This document shows positions 12,486 to 24,255 of a stretch of 64,000 nucleotides of DNA, in pieces. The notes below the pieces were generated by a model. That model did not search any database and was not told where the DNA came from. It saw only the letters and a program-made list of their open reading frames with translations. Position 1 is the stretch's first letter; each line of letters opens with the position of its first letter. The translations under genes and the position numbers were made by a program. Source of the DNA: Strigamia acuminata (Eukaryota > Arthropoda > Chilopoda > Geophilomorpha > Linotaeniidae); assembly GCA_949358305.1 (NCBI GenBank), contig OX442315.1:31398427-31462426 (forward strand). Direction: 5' to 3'.

Positions 12486-13853
12486 ATGCCCAAATCCAAA
12501 ATGGACGAATCGAGTCTAATTTTTCGTCACAGAGCATACATGCCGATCGAGTACAATCCGTCAATAAATTTAATCGAGGAAAACGTGTACTTGGGAGATC
12601 TAGCTGCCGCCACCAACGAAATTCTATTGGATTCGCTCGGCATACGGCGCATTCTCACATTAGACATTAAACCCCTTCCCGCCACTATTCGTGAAAAATA
12701 TATTTGCTCATTCATATATGCTTTGGATCAAGAAGATGCCGATCTTTTGATCCATTTTGAAGATGCAATTCGCTTCATAATGGATGCAAAACCATCGGAA
12801 AAAGTGCTGGTTCATTGGTATTATTATTATTAATATTTTATTAAATTTGAAAAAAAAAAAAACATTAATTTTTTAAATATTTTTATTTAGTTATTTCGGG
12901 GTGTCTAGAAGTGCAACTATTATGATTGCTTACATAATGTATAAGAATCGTTTACCGGTTGAAGAAGCATTGGATTTCGTTAAAACGCAGAGAAGATTAA
13001 TTTTGTGAGTATAATTTTCCCTTTTAAATGAAAATTCCTATTTATTTAATGAATTTCCATTTATAAATTAATAATTGCAAAATTTTATTTAATAAAAAGT
13101 ATTTTAAAGCCCAAATGCAGGATTTATGGCCCAATTACAATTGTTTTTTTTAATGAATTGGCAATTGGATGACACTAATTTACAATATCGGCTGTATAAA
13201 TTGTATAACGCGGCTAAAAAGGTCCAAAAAGGTTATAAACGATCCATGGTTCGATTATTTCGTACAAATTTATTCATTTATTTATTTTTTCAATTTTAAA
13301 TTTCAGATAAGCAATTCGTAGTGGCTGTGACTACATCGCGAGATGATGAGATTACCCAATCGCAATTACATTACAAGTGTAAAAAATGCAGGTAGGAAGT
13401 GTAAAATCGTTAAAAAATGCAAATATCTGATTTATTTACTTTCAGGAAGCCTTTATTTTCCGAAAAAAGCATTTTCCCCCACGACGTAGGCAAAATATTA
13501 CAGTGGAACGTCGATAGCTGCACTATGACAAATCCAATTTGCACTAAGGGATTACTGATTCGTCCGTTACCTTGGATGCATGAAGCGAAGGAAGGGATAG
13601 CAGGAAAAGTAATTCCTCAACAACAGAAAGATTAGCCGACATTTTCTTATTATTTTCTGTCTTTTAGTTAAACTGTCCGCACTGCGGGGCGAAAATTGGG
13701 AGCTTTGATTGGCACGGTATTACAAATAAACCATTTTTGTCATTTAAATTGCAATAAATTATTTTATTAGGTTCCAAATGTCCATGTGGAGCACGAATGG
13801 AACCGATATTTTACATTTCTGCGGAAAGGATTGATGAGGTTCCACCAAATTAA
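12486..13853 (+). CDS. DUSP12: Dual-specificity phosphatase 12 (YVH1)
   Basis: Atypical dual-specificity phosphatase of the YVH1/DUSP12 family, which in yeast and human also assists late 60S ribosome maturation. Exons: 12486-12817, 12891-13004, 13110-13231, 13307-13391, 13446-13608, 13668-13716, 13771-13853. All phases agree, giving about 315 aa. The N-terminal catalytic domain carries the signature HCYFGVSRS (Cys-x5-Arg) split across intron 1, followed by RRLIFPNAGFMAQL. The C-terminal zinc-binding domain has YKCKKCRKPLF, then CPHCGAKIGSF and KCPCGARMEP, the cysteine pattern special to DUSP12. Length is close to the human protein (340 aa). Where many relatives have LIC the sequence reads LIF, set by the acceptor at 13109. 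The stop lies 205 bp from the convergent C6orf136-like gene. Confidence 0.92.
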
Positions 13854-14058
13854 AGTCCACCAGTTGATTCTAACGATACTTTAGCGGTATATTTTTAATT
13901 TTCTTACATTTTACGGTTTTTTTTTTTTAATGTAATTTTTCCGTAACTAAATTCTCTCTTGTCTTACAAACCAAACAAATATGTACATGACGAAATGGCA
14001 ATGAAAACAAACAAAAATAAAATTACAATTCTACAAGAAATAAACTATTTCTTAAGTT

Positions 14059-16131
14059 TCATTTGACTAAAGGTTGATTTGGTGTACTGGTGTCTTGGAG
14101 ACCGTTCATTTTTATTAAAGCCATCATAACGGTGTTTAAATCGTCTAGAACTGGACGTTGGAGTACTCCTAACAGCAACGCCAATTTAGCAGCTAACGAA
14201 TGCGTCGATTCGATTTTATTCTCCTTGTCAGGGATCATCTGCAATTTGATTAAAATAAATTTGATTACTAACTGGTTTAGGTTTCAGTTAGACCATATTT
14301 CTTCAATTACAAGTGTTTTCAAGATCCCTAAGGGAAAAACATGACAATTTCAACACATTTGATGGTATTTACAGCAGTTACAACGTAAATTTAACGTCTT
14401 CCATCATATTTATGCCAATTTCAATGTAAATATGACGGTTTACATCATATTTATGCCAATTTCAATGTAAATATGACGGTTTATATCATCAATTACAACA
14501 ATTTTAACGGAAAGAGCGAATTTGTAAATAAATATGACGGTTTATATCATCAATTACAACAATTTTAACGGAAAGAGCGAATTTGTAAATAAATATGACG
14601 GTTTATATCATATTTATGCCAATTTCAATGTAAATGTGACGGTTTATATCATATTTGCATCAATTACAACAATTTTAACGGAAAGAGCGAATTTGTAAAT
14701 CGAGAAATACGGTGAGACCGCCTACGGTGTAAGATACCTTATCGCAATCATGTCTGTACACTGAACCATCTTCACCTATGTAGAAAATTGAAAAACCATC
14801 GTACCAACTGAAAGAAAAAATATACACAATGTAACCGGGTGCAGCAATTTAAACCGAATAAAATTGTTTATACTCCGCTTCCTCTTCCAACAATTTTTTC
14901 CTATCCCAATATTTAATATTCCAAATTTTTATGAACGCTTTCACCGCAGTAATCCCACGAATTCGCCAACGAACTCGAACCGTACTATCATCGGGATGTT
15001 TCGTTATTTTAAGGACGTCAAATCTCACGTGAGCGAACTTTAAATGCCCAACTATTCTCACTAAAGCCAATTGCTGAACATAAGAAGCAAGTCCCCTAGA
15101 AAAGATAAAATAAAATAATAAAATAAAATAAAGTAGCACCTCGAAAATCAACATACTTAGTGTTAATGCCCCGTATGTAATTATTAAACTCAATGTCGGC
15201 AGTATAAATACTGTAGTCATGAGCTTGAGTAAAGAAACGAGGCAACTGCAAAAATAAAAATAAAATCCAAGTTAAAATAAATTAAAAATATATAAATTCA
15301 AATCATCCGTTTATTAACTTACATTGTGACTTAAAACCGAATAAATACGCTCTAAATGTTCGGGGTTTGCTTTCCCACCGCTCGAAACTTTGTTTTCGAT
15401 GGCGTTTAATGTAGTTTTCACCTCATCCGATTTTCCAGCCATATTAATCATGGACTTCTCAAAATCAGTCAGAGGTGTATACTTAAACGAAGGTTCAAAA
15501 AAGCCTGGCGGATACGCATGGGAGCTTGACAAGACGTAAACGTTATAATTATTCCTGCTGATTATGTTTTGTTCTTCTCGGAGTTCTGGCTCTTCTTGTA
15601 ACACTAAGATGTCATCTGACGTCGTTGTAAACGGCTTTACAGTCGAGATGACGGGGTCGTAGCTATGCAGCGAATGTTGCGGCTGAATAGCATTAGTGAG
15701 AGATAATTCGTTCTTGTTTTTACTCTCGTTTCGGTAGAATTTCGATTTAAAACCCAAACTTTTCTCATTTGTTCTTCGACCGTGACTGCAAGAACTGAAT
15801 CCCTGTTTCATCATTTTCGTTGCTTGATTGCCATTGATTTTTTCCTTTTTGTAATTCTCGCTCTCTAAAAACTAAAAATATATTTATTTTTTTATTTTTT
15901 TTTCTATTTTCTCGTTATTATTTTCATTCTGTTTACGTCTGCGTAAATATACATTACTTTTACTAGGAAGCTCGAGCCATTCCTAATTTTGGATTTGATG
16001 TTAGTGTTTGTAGGCTGGCAACTAAAATATCTCCAATTTGAAAGCAAAAACTTTCTTTGAAAGTTGTATTTAATTGTTTGAAAAGTTGTGGACATCTTGC
16101 AAATTTTGAGTTGTTGGGTTTTTAACCACAT
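14059..16131 (-). CDS. C6orf136-like protein (DUF2358), probably mitochondrial
   Basis: Homologue of the uncharacterised human C6orf136 protein. Exons: 15958-16131, 15323-15862, 15157-15245, 14874-15095, 14738-14807, 14059-14238, giving about 424 aa. The C-terminal half is the conserved part: LPRFFTQAHDYSIYTADIEF, then ASYVQQLALVRIVGHLKFAH, VRVRWRIRGI and YRHDCDKMIPDKENK. This is the NTF2-like DUF2358 region as I recall it. The N-terminal exon encodes a basic, hydroxylated stretch (NFQRKFLLSNWRYFSC) that resembles a mitochondrial presequence. The 15323-15862 exon is less conserved linker. The 5' splice choice (15958 or 15964, both in phase) and the start codon (ATG at 16131, alternatively 16095) are uncertain. 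It is divergent from EDEM3, with 589 bp between the start codons. Molecular function is not known to me. Confidence 0.8.
14395..14705. repeat. Nested tandem repeat in C6orf136-like intron
   Basis: The last intron of the minus-strand gene holds two interleaved units. One is about 45 bp (ATATGACGGTTTACATCATA then TTTATGCCAATTTCAATGTAA). The other is about 60 bp (TTTATATCATCAATTACAAC then AATTTTAACGGAAAGAGCGAATTTGTAAAT), present about three times and ending near 14700. Copies are almost identical, so the array is young. Confidence 0.85.
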
Positions 16132-16720
16132 CTCCACATGACTCGCAGCCACAGTCGTTTCAAAATGGCAACTAAAGCATGTCCATTTTCTTTTTCTATA
16201 CCAATTGTGAACAAAGCCAACCGCTCTATGCTCACAATGGTAAACTAGAAATCGATGTTTTCATCAGGCACAATGCGAGAAGCAGCGAAAACATTTAATC
16301 AAGCGCCGTAATAATATACTAAAAATATATATAAATATTCTAAAAATATAATATTTAATATTTCAACAAAAATAATAAACATTTTGAAATATGTTTAAAA
16401 TTTTTAATATCGATGAATGAAATCGAGCGATGACGTCATACTGTTACTTTTTTAATATCCCATTTTTCTAACAATAATTTCTCGCTATATTATTAGACAT
16501 ATAAAATCGTTCATTGATTACAGAAACAAAAAAACAACTAAATAAATTTTTCGTTACAACTTTTCTTCCGTACCGGTTAGATAATTAACGCTGCAGTTGT
16601 ATTTCATAATGGCGGAATAGTGATAAGCAAATCAGATGACGGTCGCAGGAAACCTCGATCGAATTCACTTTTTTAATTTATTTACTAAATTCAAGTGTAA
16701 TAGACATTTACAGTGATGAA

Positions 16721-19700
16721 ATGAAAATGTCCGCGATCATACACGATGTAATTTTCGTTCTGTTTTTGCTGGCGGCTCTGGTTTATGACGTGGCCCATGG
16801 GATGAGCAAAACTGAAAAGGATCGACTAAAGTAAGCCTGATTTATCAACACAAATGTCACCAATGGAAGTTAATTAAACCACAAAATTCATTTCTGTTTC
16901 AGAGAGGAAGCGAAACAAATGTTTTTCCACGCTTATAGATCTTATGTAGTAAGTTTTTTGGTTTTTGATTTTTGTTTTTTAAATAAAAAAAAATATTTCT
17001 AACATATAATTCTACTGATTTTTGCCTTTTTTCCTACCTAAAATAAGGTAATTCTTGGTATTAACTCGGTTTTTTAAAAAATTATGTGTTTTAAATTATA
17101 TTCTACGTGAATGAATCTGGAAAATCAATTGATTTGTTTTGTTTTGTGGTTTTATTTCAGAATAATGCGTATCCAGCTGATGAATTAATGCCTTTGAGTT
17201 GTAAAGGACGGTTTAGAGACTCGGAGCCGAATCGTGGCGATATAGATGATGCGTTGGGAAAGTATGACGAGTAGAGAAATTATTTTATTTTATTATTTCC
17301 TTATTACAAAATTTGTCTTTTTTTTTTTTTTTTTTTAGTTTTTCGCTTACAATGATTGATGCGATAGATACATTAATTGTAAGTGTGACAATTGTCGAAA
17401 AAAAACCAATTCCGTGTGTAATTTAAATTAATTTATTTTAAATTTCTAGATAATGGGCGATTTGGATGAATTTGAACGAGCAGTTAAAGTGATCATCAAA
17501 GATGTTTCGTTTGATAACGACATTGCTGTTTCCGTATTCGAAACAAACATTCGAGTTCTTGGGTAAAAACATTAAATTTATAACAAATTTGAAAAAAATC
17601 TAAAACACGATTTTAATTTTTAGAGGATTATTAAGCGGCCATGTTTTAATCATCTATCTCCAAGAAAAGTTACAAAAAATTCTATGGTATAAAGGACAAC
17701 TCTTAGATATGGCCAAAGATTTAGGATACAGACTTTTACCTGCCTTTAATACCTCAACTGGTATTCCCCATCCACGAGTAAAGAAAACAATTAATGATGA
17801 AAAATAGTTAGCAATTGAATTAATAAAATTTAAACTTCAGATTAATCTACGTTACGGACTTAATTCCCCGTCGGTGGGGAACACGAGGGAAACGTGCACA
17901 GCATGTGCGGGAACTATGATACTGGAATTGGCTGCACTGAGTCGGCTAACTGGGGACAGTATTTTTGAAGAGAAAGCGCATCGCGCTATGGATTATTTAT
18001 GGCAACAAAGACACAGAGCGAGTGATCTGGTTGGTACTGTTCTCAATATTCATAATGGAGATTGGGTTAGAAGAGGTAAATTTATATTTAAAAAAACAAA
18101 AACAAAAATTTTATAATTTTTTTAAAAAAAAATTCTAGACAGTGGTGTTGGGGCCGGTATAGATTCGTACTACGAATACTGTCTTAAAGCGTACATTTTA
18201 CTTGGAAATGACGCTTATTTGGACAGATTTAACAAAGTAATTATAATATATATATATATTTGTAATTTTTTTTAAAAATTAATAATTTTTTTTTAGCATT
18301 ATTCGGCAGTTATGAAATACATCAGCCAAGGACCATTGTTGCTCGATGTTCATATGCATCGCCCACATACAAATTCGAGGAATTATATGGATTCATTACT
18401 AGCGTTTTGGCCGGGTCTTCAAGTGCTGAAGGGCGATATAAAACCTGCTATCGAAACGCACGAAATGCTTTACCAGGTGATGCAACGTCATACATTTTTA
18501 CCGGAAGCGTTTACGATGGATTTTCAAGTACACTGGGGTCAGCACCCGCTTCGTCCGGAGTTTTTGGAGAGCACTTATTTTCTGTACAAGGCCACGGGGG
18601 ACAGTTATTATCTGGATGTGGGCAAAACGGTGATGGACACGCTGCAACAACGTGCTCGTGTTGCGTGTGGGTTTGCCGCCGTTAAGGATGTCCGAACGGG
18701 GAGTCACGAAGACAGAATGGATTCGTTCGTGCTTGCGGAAACGTTTAAATATCTCTATTTATTATTCGCGGAGAAAGAGGATTTAATTATTGATATTGAT
18801 GACTTCATATTCACCACCGAGGCTCATTTGTTGCCATTATCCTTAGCGAAATACAACATTTCAAAAAATTACCAAGTAAAACGTCAAAACGTGATAAATA
18901 TCTTTTTTGTGTGTTAATTTTTTAATTTTAGAGTCAACACTATAAAAGAATAAACGGGAATGAAGATGAAGAAGATTTCATTCGAATGTGTCCCAACGCG
19001 ATGCATATTTACACGGGCAATAAGGAATTTGCGAAGTCGATTCGTCTGCCCTTGAAAAATTTAGTCGAAGGTGTTTGTCCGAAGGGTAATATGTATGTTT
19101 ATCAATGATTTAGGGTTCTGTTGAACATTTTTTGTGATTTCAATTGGTGTTTACAGGCAACGACGACTCAGTGCAGCCGATTTCCAACCCACAAATCAAG
19201 ATCACATCAAAACATTACGTAAATTGGGGATTACCGTTGTGGCATTACCGGATGGGCGGATTCAGTTATTGCATACATCTGCTCACGTACGAGTAGTCTC
19301 GTTTTAAATGTTGATTGATTTTAATTGGTTTGTTTTGGCTCGCCTGTAGGCTGAAAGTATTAATGACGCGAAGGAGGGATTGCTTTTCATGCAAGAAATG
19401 ACGGAGTTGTCGCAAGCGCAGGCGCAGCAAACCGACAAGAACCCCAGAGTTGTTTTTTTCGTATCGGAAGATGACAAAAAAGTGGTTTTAAACGCTGGTC
19501 CAGCTCAGTTCGGTTCCGATTTGTCGCGATCGGAGAAATTGTCCGGACAACTGGCTTTCGCGGATCCTTTTCGGTCGTGCGAAGAATTAAAAAATCCACA
19601 AGAAGTCGAAGGAAAAATCGGAGTAGTTGAGCGAGGCGATTGCATGTTTGTTGACAAGGGAAGGCATTTGGAGAAAGCCGGAGCCATCGGTGGAATTGTG

Positions 19701-20847
19701 ATAGGTGGGAAAAGAAAAATGTAATTATTGGATAAAATTTGATCGGAATTTGTTTAAATTTTCAGATAATGTTCCTGGATCGAGTAGCCAAACGCTACCA
19801 ATGTTTGCAATGTCGGGAGATGGGCAAAATGATATTAAAATTCCATTAGTTTTTCTCTTCTCGGAGGATGCTCAACTTCTGCTCAAAGCTTTCCAGTCCG
19901 AACCGAATTTAGAAGTCGCATTAGCCGACGCGACTGAAAATAGCGGTTTGTTTATGACATTTAAACAGTTTACTTTTCGCTGTGGCTATTCTCGCTTACC
20001 TAGAAAACAACTGTGCAAGCGCAGGATGCACCCCTTAAAAAACGCTTAATTCTACATAGTACGTGAGAATAGCCTCGGTCAATTTTCATGCATGCACGGA
20101 ACAACGATTTTTAAACAAAATAAACCATAAAATACAAATAGACTTTTTAAAAGAACAAAATAAATAAAATAAAATGTAACACAATTTGATTTTATTATGA
20201 AACAAAACAAAATGAACCATACACAAGCACAATGAACACAAACAATCAAAACGAACCATTTTAATTTTAAAATTGTATTTTTTATTATTTGTCCGGATTT
20301 AGGTGAAGCAATGTGTGAAATCCCTTCAGGTTTACAGCAACCACTGGTGCCTGCTAATCCGCAAGGAGAGGCGCACGAGATCGACGAGGAGAACGAATCG
20401 ACGACTCAAACTCCCGAAGATATTCATTTAGACGCGAAGCAGAAAATGGTTAAAATGATGGAATCGCTAAACGGCCAGTCTATGGTGCAAGATAGACACA
20501 ATGAATACCTCAGCACGCTACAAAAACTATTACAAACTGCCATAGGAAGCAAACAAAATATCGACCCAAATACGCAACAATTACTCGAACAATTAGGTGA
20601 ACTGATGAGACCTAAGCAACCAATACCGCCGAACTACGAAAGGAAAATGAAAGATGAGATGGACAAAAGTGAAGAAATTGAACAGGAGGAGGATTTAACA
20701 CGCCCAGATGTGCCAAATCAATCTCAGGAAATTGTGCAGTCAAATAATATTAATAATGATGATAATAGTGATTCTAAAAGACAAAAATCAAGTGAACAAA
20801 AATCGGAAACTCCAGACACAAATTCAGAAAATCGTGACGAATTGTGA
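16721..20847 (+). CDS. EDEM3: EDEM3, ER degradation-enhancing alpha-mannosidase-like protein
   Basis: Glycosyl hydrolase family 47 protein that trims mannose from misfolded glycoproteins in the ER lumen and directs them to ERAD. Exons: 16721-16830, 16903-16948, 17161-17261, 17339-17378, 17450-17562, 17624-17777, 17841-18075, 18139-18236, 18297-18875, 18932-19092, 19157-19286, 19350-19704, 19766-19945, 20303-20847. All phases agree, about 948 aa (human about 930). After a signal peptide ([19 protein letters not shown]), the GH47 domain shows [35 protein letters not shown] and [16 protein letters not shown] protease-associated domain follows ([16 protein letters not shown]), which separates EDEM3 from EDEM1/2. 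The acidic, coiled tail ends NRDEL, a KDEL-like ER retrieval signal. The donor at 19946 (GTTTGT) is weak but required by phase. Confidence 0.95.
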
Positions 20848-21825
20848 TATATAAAAAAAAAATTAAAAAAATTAATAAATAAATAAAAAACGAATTGTAT
20901 AGAAAAGGAAAAAAAAAACTGCCTTCTCATGTTACGTGGGCGTTTTATTCATGACGATGTAATTATATTCGGATAATCATGTCATCTATTAAATTCCATC
21001 CCTTGTTCTTAACAAAGTGTCCTACCTATTTAAGACACAGGTGGAACTCTGTGCCAATGTGTAATGATTTGAATGTAAAAGGTACAAAATTAAATTTCTT
21101 TTTCCATTTGAACTGTCAAATGAAAATTGTGCTCAATCAATTTATCCTACAAAGTCAGAAGGCACAAAGCTACGTCATGGTCCTTGGCTACGTAAAAACA
21201 ATAAAAATGCCAATGTTTGCTTCACTCTTGGAGGCATAAGGCTATACGGATTTATGGACAAGCTTTTTTTGAATAGGAAAATTTTTTTTTCTATGAATTT
21301 TTCTAGCTGAAAATTTATGACTTTGTTTGTCTGATAATAAAGTAAATCTCAGGTGAAATTTGTAATGATTCATCATTTATTTAATTAGTTTTTCTACTTG
21401 CAAAATTGGTGCCCCTTAAAACTCCAGCTTAACAATAAAGCTGGCTTTGCTGCATTTATAAACAGCGCTTCAGCGAACAGCTTTTCGCATTTACCAGTAG
21501 TGATTAAAACCACCTCCAGAGATGGCTCAAATCTGTTTATTTTTATTGTTTAGGCATTTCGCCCTCTATAAAATTAGTTGCGAACTAAAAACAAACTAAA
21601 TGGTGCTTTAATTAATCGACTTAAAAATTCTCCATAAATCCCAAGGCACATTCTATCCAAGGACCATGGCTACGTTGACCAGCACCCAGCAACGTCTTTG
21701 GATGCTTCACTGCAATACGCCACTGTCCGTAAATACTTAATAGCAAAATAGAAGCGGCCCCTTAACACTTTACTGCACTCATGTGTTTTTATTCGTTTTG
21801 TTACTGAAAAAATTCTACAACATTT
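20848..21825. other. Convergent intergenic region EDEM3/GTF2H4
   Basis: Nothing coding can be supported. The first 60 bp after the EDEM3 stop contain AATAAATAAATAAA and poly-A-rich sequence, consistent with its 3' end. Short related words recur (GGTCCTTGGCTACGT near 21180 and AAGGACCATGGCTACG near 21657) but no full repeat unit could be delimited. The 86-codon frame at 20979-21239 (+) has no recognisable features. Confidence 0.4.
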
Positions 21826-23933
21826 TCAACTGTTTTTCTGCCTCTTCCAAAATCGTTTCACATCGTCGTGTCCCGCTCTACTGACAATCATTACACGTTT
21901 GGGAGTGCTTTCCCACACCAGAACACCTAAATCCTGCAATTAAAATTATTAGTTTTAAAATTAATAGCGTGGACACAATTTAAAAAATTACTTGAGCATA
22001 ATTTCGTAAACATTCAAAATCTTCTTGAGATAAAAATTGACTGTAAAGTACACCATCGGTGAACCTGAATCGATCACGTTCCAATTCCCACAGTTTGATT
22101 TGATCGGTGATTACAGACGGGATAACTGGCGTCTGAGACAAAATTAACGTTACCAAATGTAATAATCGTAAATGGGATTCTTATAATCACTTGTTTAAGT
22201 TGTTCGGGGTGAGCGTGGGTTCTTAAAAATGTTATAATTTGATCTGCCGTGATGCCGCTTCTTAAAGCTTGTCGCACGCTATCCCTCGTGATAATCCCAA
22301 TGTTCGCATTTGCTACACTGAAATGCAACATAAATAAAGAATTTTATGTTATAAATATAAAAATTTAAACAAAACCTATATAGAGATTCGCTAAATAACG
22401 CCACGAGTGCTTTTTGCAGATATGCATCTGGATAACGAAATATAAATATAATTTCATTCAATTATTTCAGACATTTTCAATTTTAAAAATTACCCGTGTA
22501 CGAACAAATTCGATAATTACTCTGCACTATTAAATAGCCTTGTTTGCTTAAATTAACTTCTGTCGATTTTAAACCGGATGCCAAACTAATTGCTAATCGA
22601 GTTGGATAAAAGCGACTTGATCGTCTCTGAAATATAAAAATAAATATATTTATACTATTTTAATAATTATTAATCAATAATAATTTACTTTTCTTTGATA
22701 AATAAGACCAAATTCCCTTAAATGCTGAAGAAAAACGAGCATTGACTCATTCATTCCATCAGTAGTATAATCCTAGCAACATTTTTTAAATCATAATACC
22801 AATAAAACAAAATCTAATATTCAATTATTTTACTTTTCCAAGCATGGAAAAACTCAACTGAAACACAAAAGACAAACAGTCGACCAGATTCAAATTCCGA
22901 CTCTATAAAAAAACAACAACAATTAATTACAACTAAATTGTTACAATTAAATTAATCAAACGCACCTCGACAGTATCAAGATACTGCAACATAAAATACC
23001 ACACTTGGGAACAAGTTTCCATCAATAAAAACTGAAATCCATCCGAAGTAATTGACGGAGCCGCATTATCTTCCTCACTATAAAAACATCAATTATTCCT
23101 TTATTAAAAAATTATAAAATCTCAAATCACCTCTTCATGAGTCCCGCGTGAATCAAAATCCCAGCCGTATCACCACTGATCCCTTCAGTGGGTTGTGTCC
23201 CACCAACCATATAATGTAAAATCGCCTTAAAAATAAACAATAAACAAACAAATTCGTTACGATAATAAATAAATACTCACTTCCCATCTTTCCATAGCAT
23301 ACTTATCCAAAAATGGAATATCTTTCGCATACTTATCGGGTTCGAGCGAAGCCGTTGTAGACCACGGTTTACCACTAGTTAAAAATAAAACAATAACAAT
23401 CCGTTTGATTCGTTTTGGATTTTCTTCTTACCCTCCTAAAAGTGCGGTTTTCATGTTTTTTCTAAATGTACCGTGCAAGAGCCAGCCTGGAAGTCCACCT
23501 GGCATTGACACTTCGCTCCATAACTGCAAGTTCTTTAAAGCTTCGACGCTCATTTGGTGTTCTCTATGCATAAACATACGATGATTTTAAATTAATATAT
23601 TAATTTTTAAATATTAAACTGAAAAAAATACTTGTAGTTTTGTGGATTCACCCATGACGTGACTACTGCTTGTGTTATTGGTTGTTCTACGAATAAAAGT
23701 CTCACGACGTATTGCTGACCAAGCTCAGGTAATTCTCTGCAATTTTAAATTTGTTTGAATAAGAAAGATTATATTTTAATATCAGCATTTTTTTTTTATT
23801 TTTCTGACCTAAATACAGCTAGACTTGTTGCTGGATGATTATACAGTTTATCTAGAACCGCTGGCGATAGTGTTTTCAAATATTCGTGCAAGTTTTTAAC
23901 TGAGATCTTATTTGCAGCCACACCGGTAGCCAT
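21826..23933 (-). CDS. GTF2H4: TFIIH subunit 4 (p52/Tfb2)
   Basis: Core TFIIH subunit that anchors and stimulates the XPB translocase in transcription initiation and nucleotide excision repair. Exons: 23809-23933, 23632-23736, 23432-23563, 23281-23374, 23131-23225, 22966-23077, 22834-22902, 22689-22772, 22494-22626, 22376-22427, 22191-22317, 21992-22132, 21826-21933. Phases agree, about 458 aa (human 462). Recognisable blocks are [70 protein letters not shown], and the C-terminal [19 protein letters not shown] to [11 protein letters not shown], the part that contacts XPB and p8. Around the junction 22376/22317 the protein reads [10 protein letters not shown] where relatives have LYRFPN-type sequence, so that junction may be slightly different. 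It is divergent from CMTR2 with 322 bp between starts. Confidence 0.94.
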
Positions 23934-24255
23934 TTTTAAATTATGGTATTCGGAAAAGGCGAGTTTTATAGGATCGTCTGTCTAAAATCCAACTTTCTTC
24001 GTAAAACGACGAAGAAAGTGAGAAAATGAATTTAAAAAAGAGAATTGCATTTAAATTAATTAAACTAAATATCTCATTGCTAATTTTATATTTTTTATTT
24101 GTGAATCACTTTCACATTTTAGTTGTTCAAGAGGTTGGCGCTAAGAGATGATTTCACTAGTTTCACCGTTTCACTTTGTATTTGCTCGATTTTCAAACGA
24201 CTTCATTTACATTTGTCATTTTTAATTCTTCTATTTTTGTATCAATGATAAAAGA
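23934..24255. promoter_or_regulatory. Shared divergent promoter region GTF2H4/CMTR2
   Basis: The 322 bp between the GTF2H4 start codon (minus) and the CMTR2 start codon (plus) must hold both promoters and both 5'UTRs. The sequence is AT-rich, with ACTTTCTTCGTAAAACGACGAAGAAAGT at about 23991-24018, a near-perfect palindrome (ACTTTCTTCGT / ACGACGAAGAAAGT). No TATA box stands out. Regulatory function is inferred from position only. Confidence 0.5.

Noticed and set aside
19086..19156. EDEM3 donor at 19086 (GGTAATATG)
   Set aside because: It leads to an early stop; the donor at 19093 (GTATGT) gives the conserved QRRLSAADF continuation.
20979..21239. 86-codon frame between EDEM3 and GTF2H4
   Set aside because: No domain or signal; sits in a convergent 3' region.
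22835..22900. Reading GTF2H4 exon 7 in the [12 protein letters not shown] frame
   Set aside because: Using the first AG of AGAG gives [18 protein letters not shown], which matches p52 and keeps phase, so that frame was adopted.
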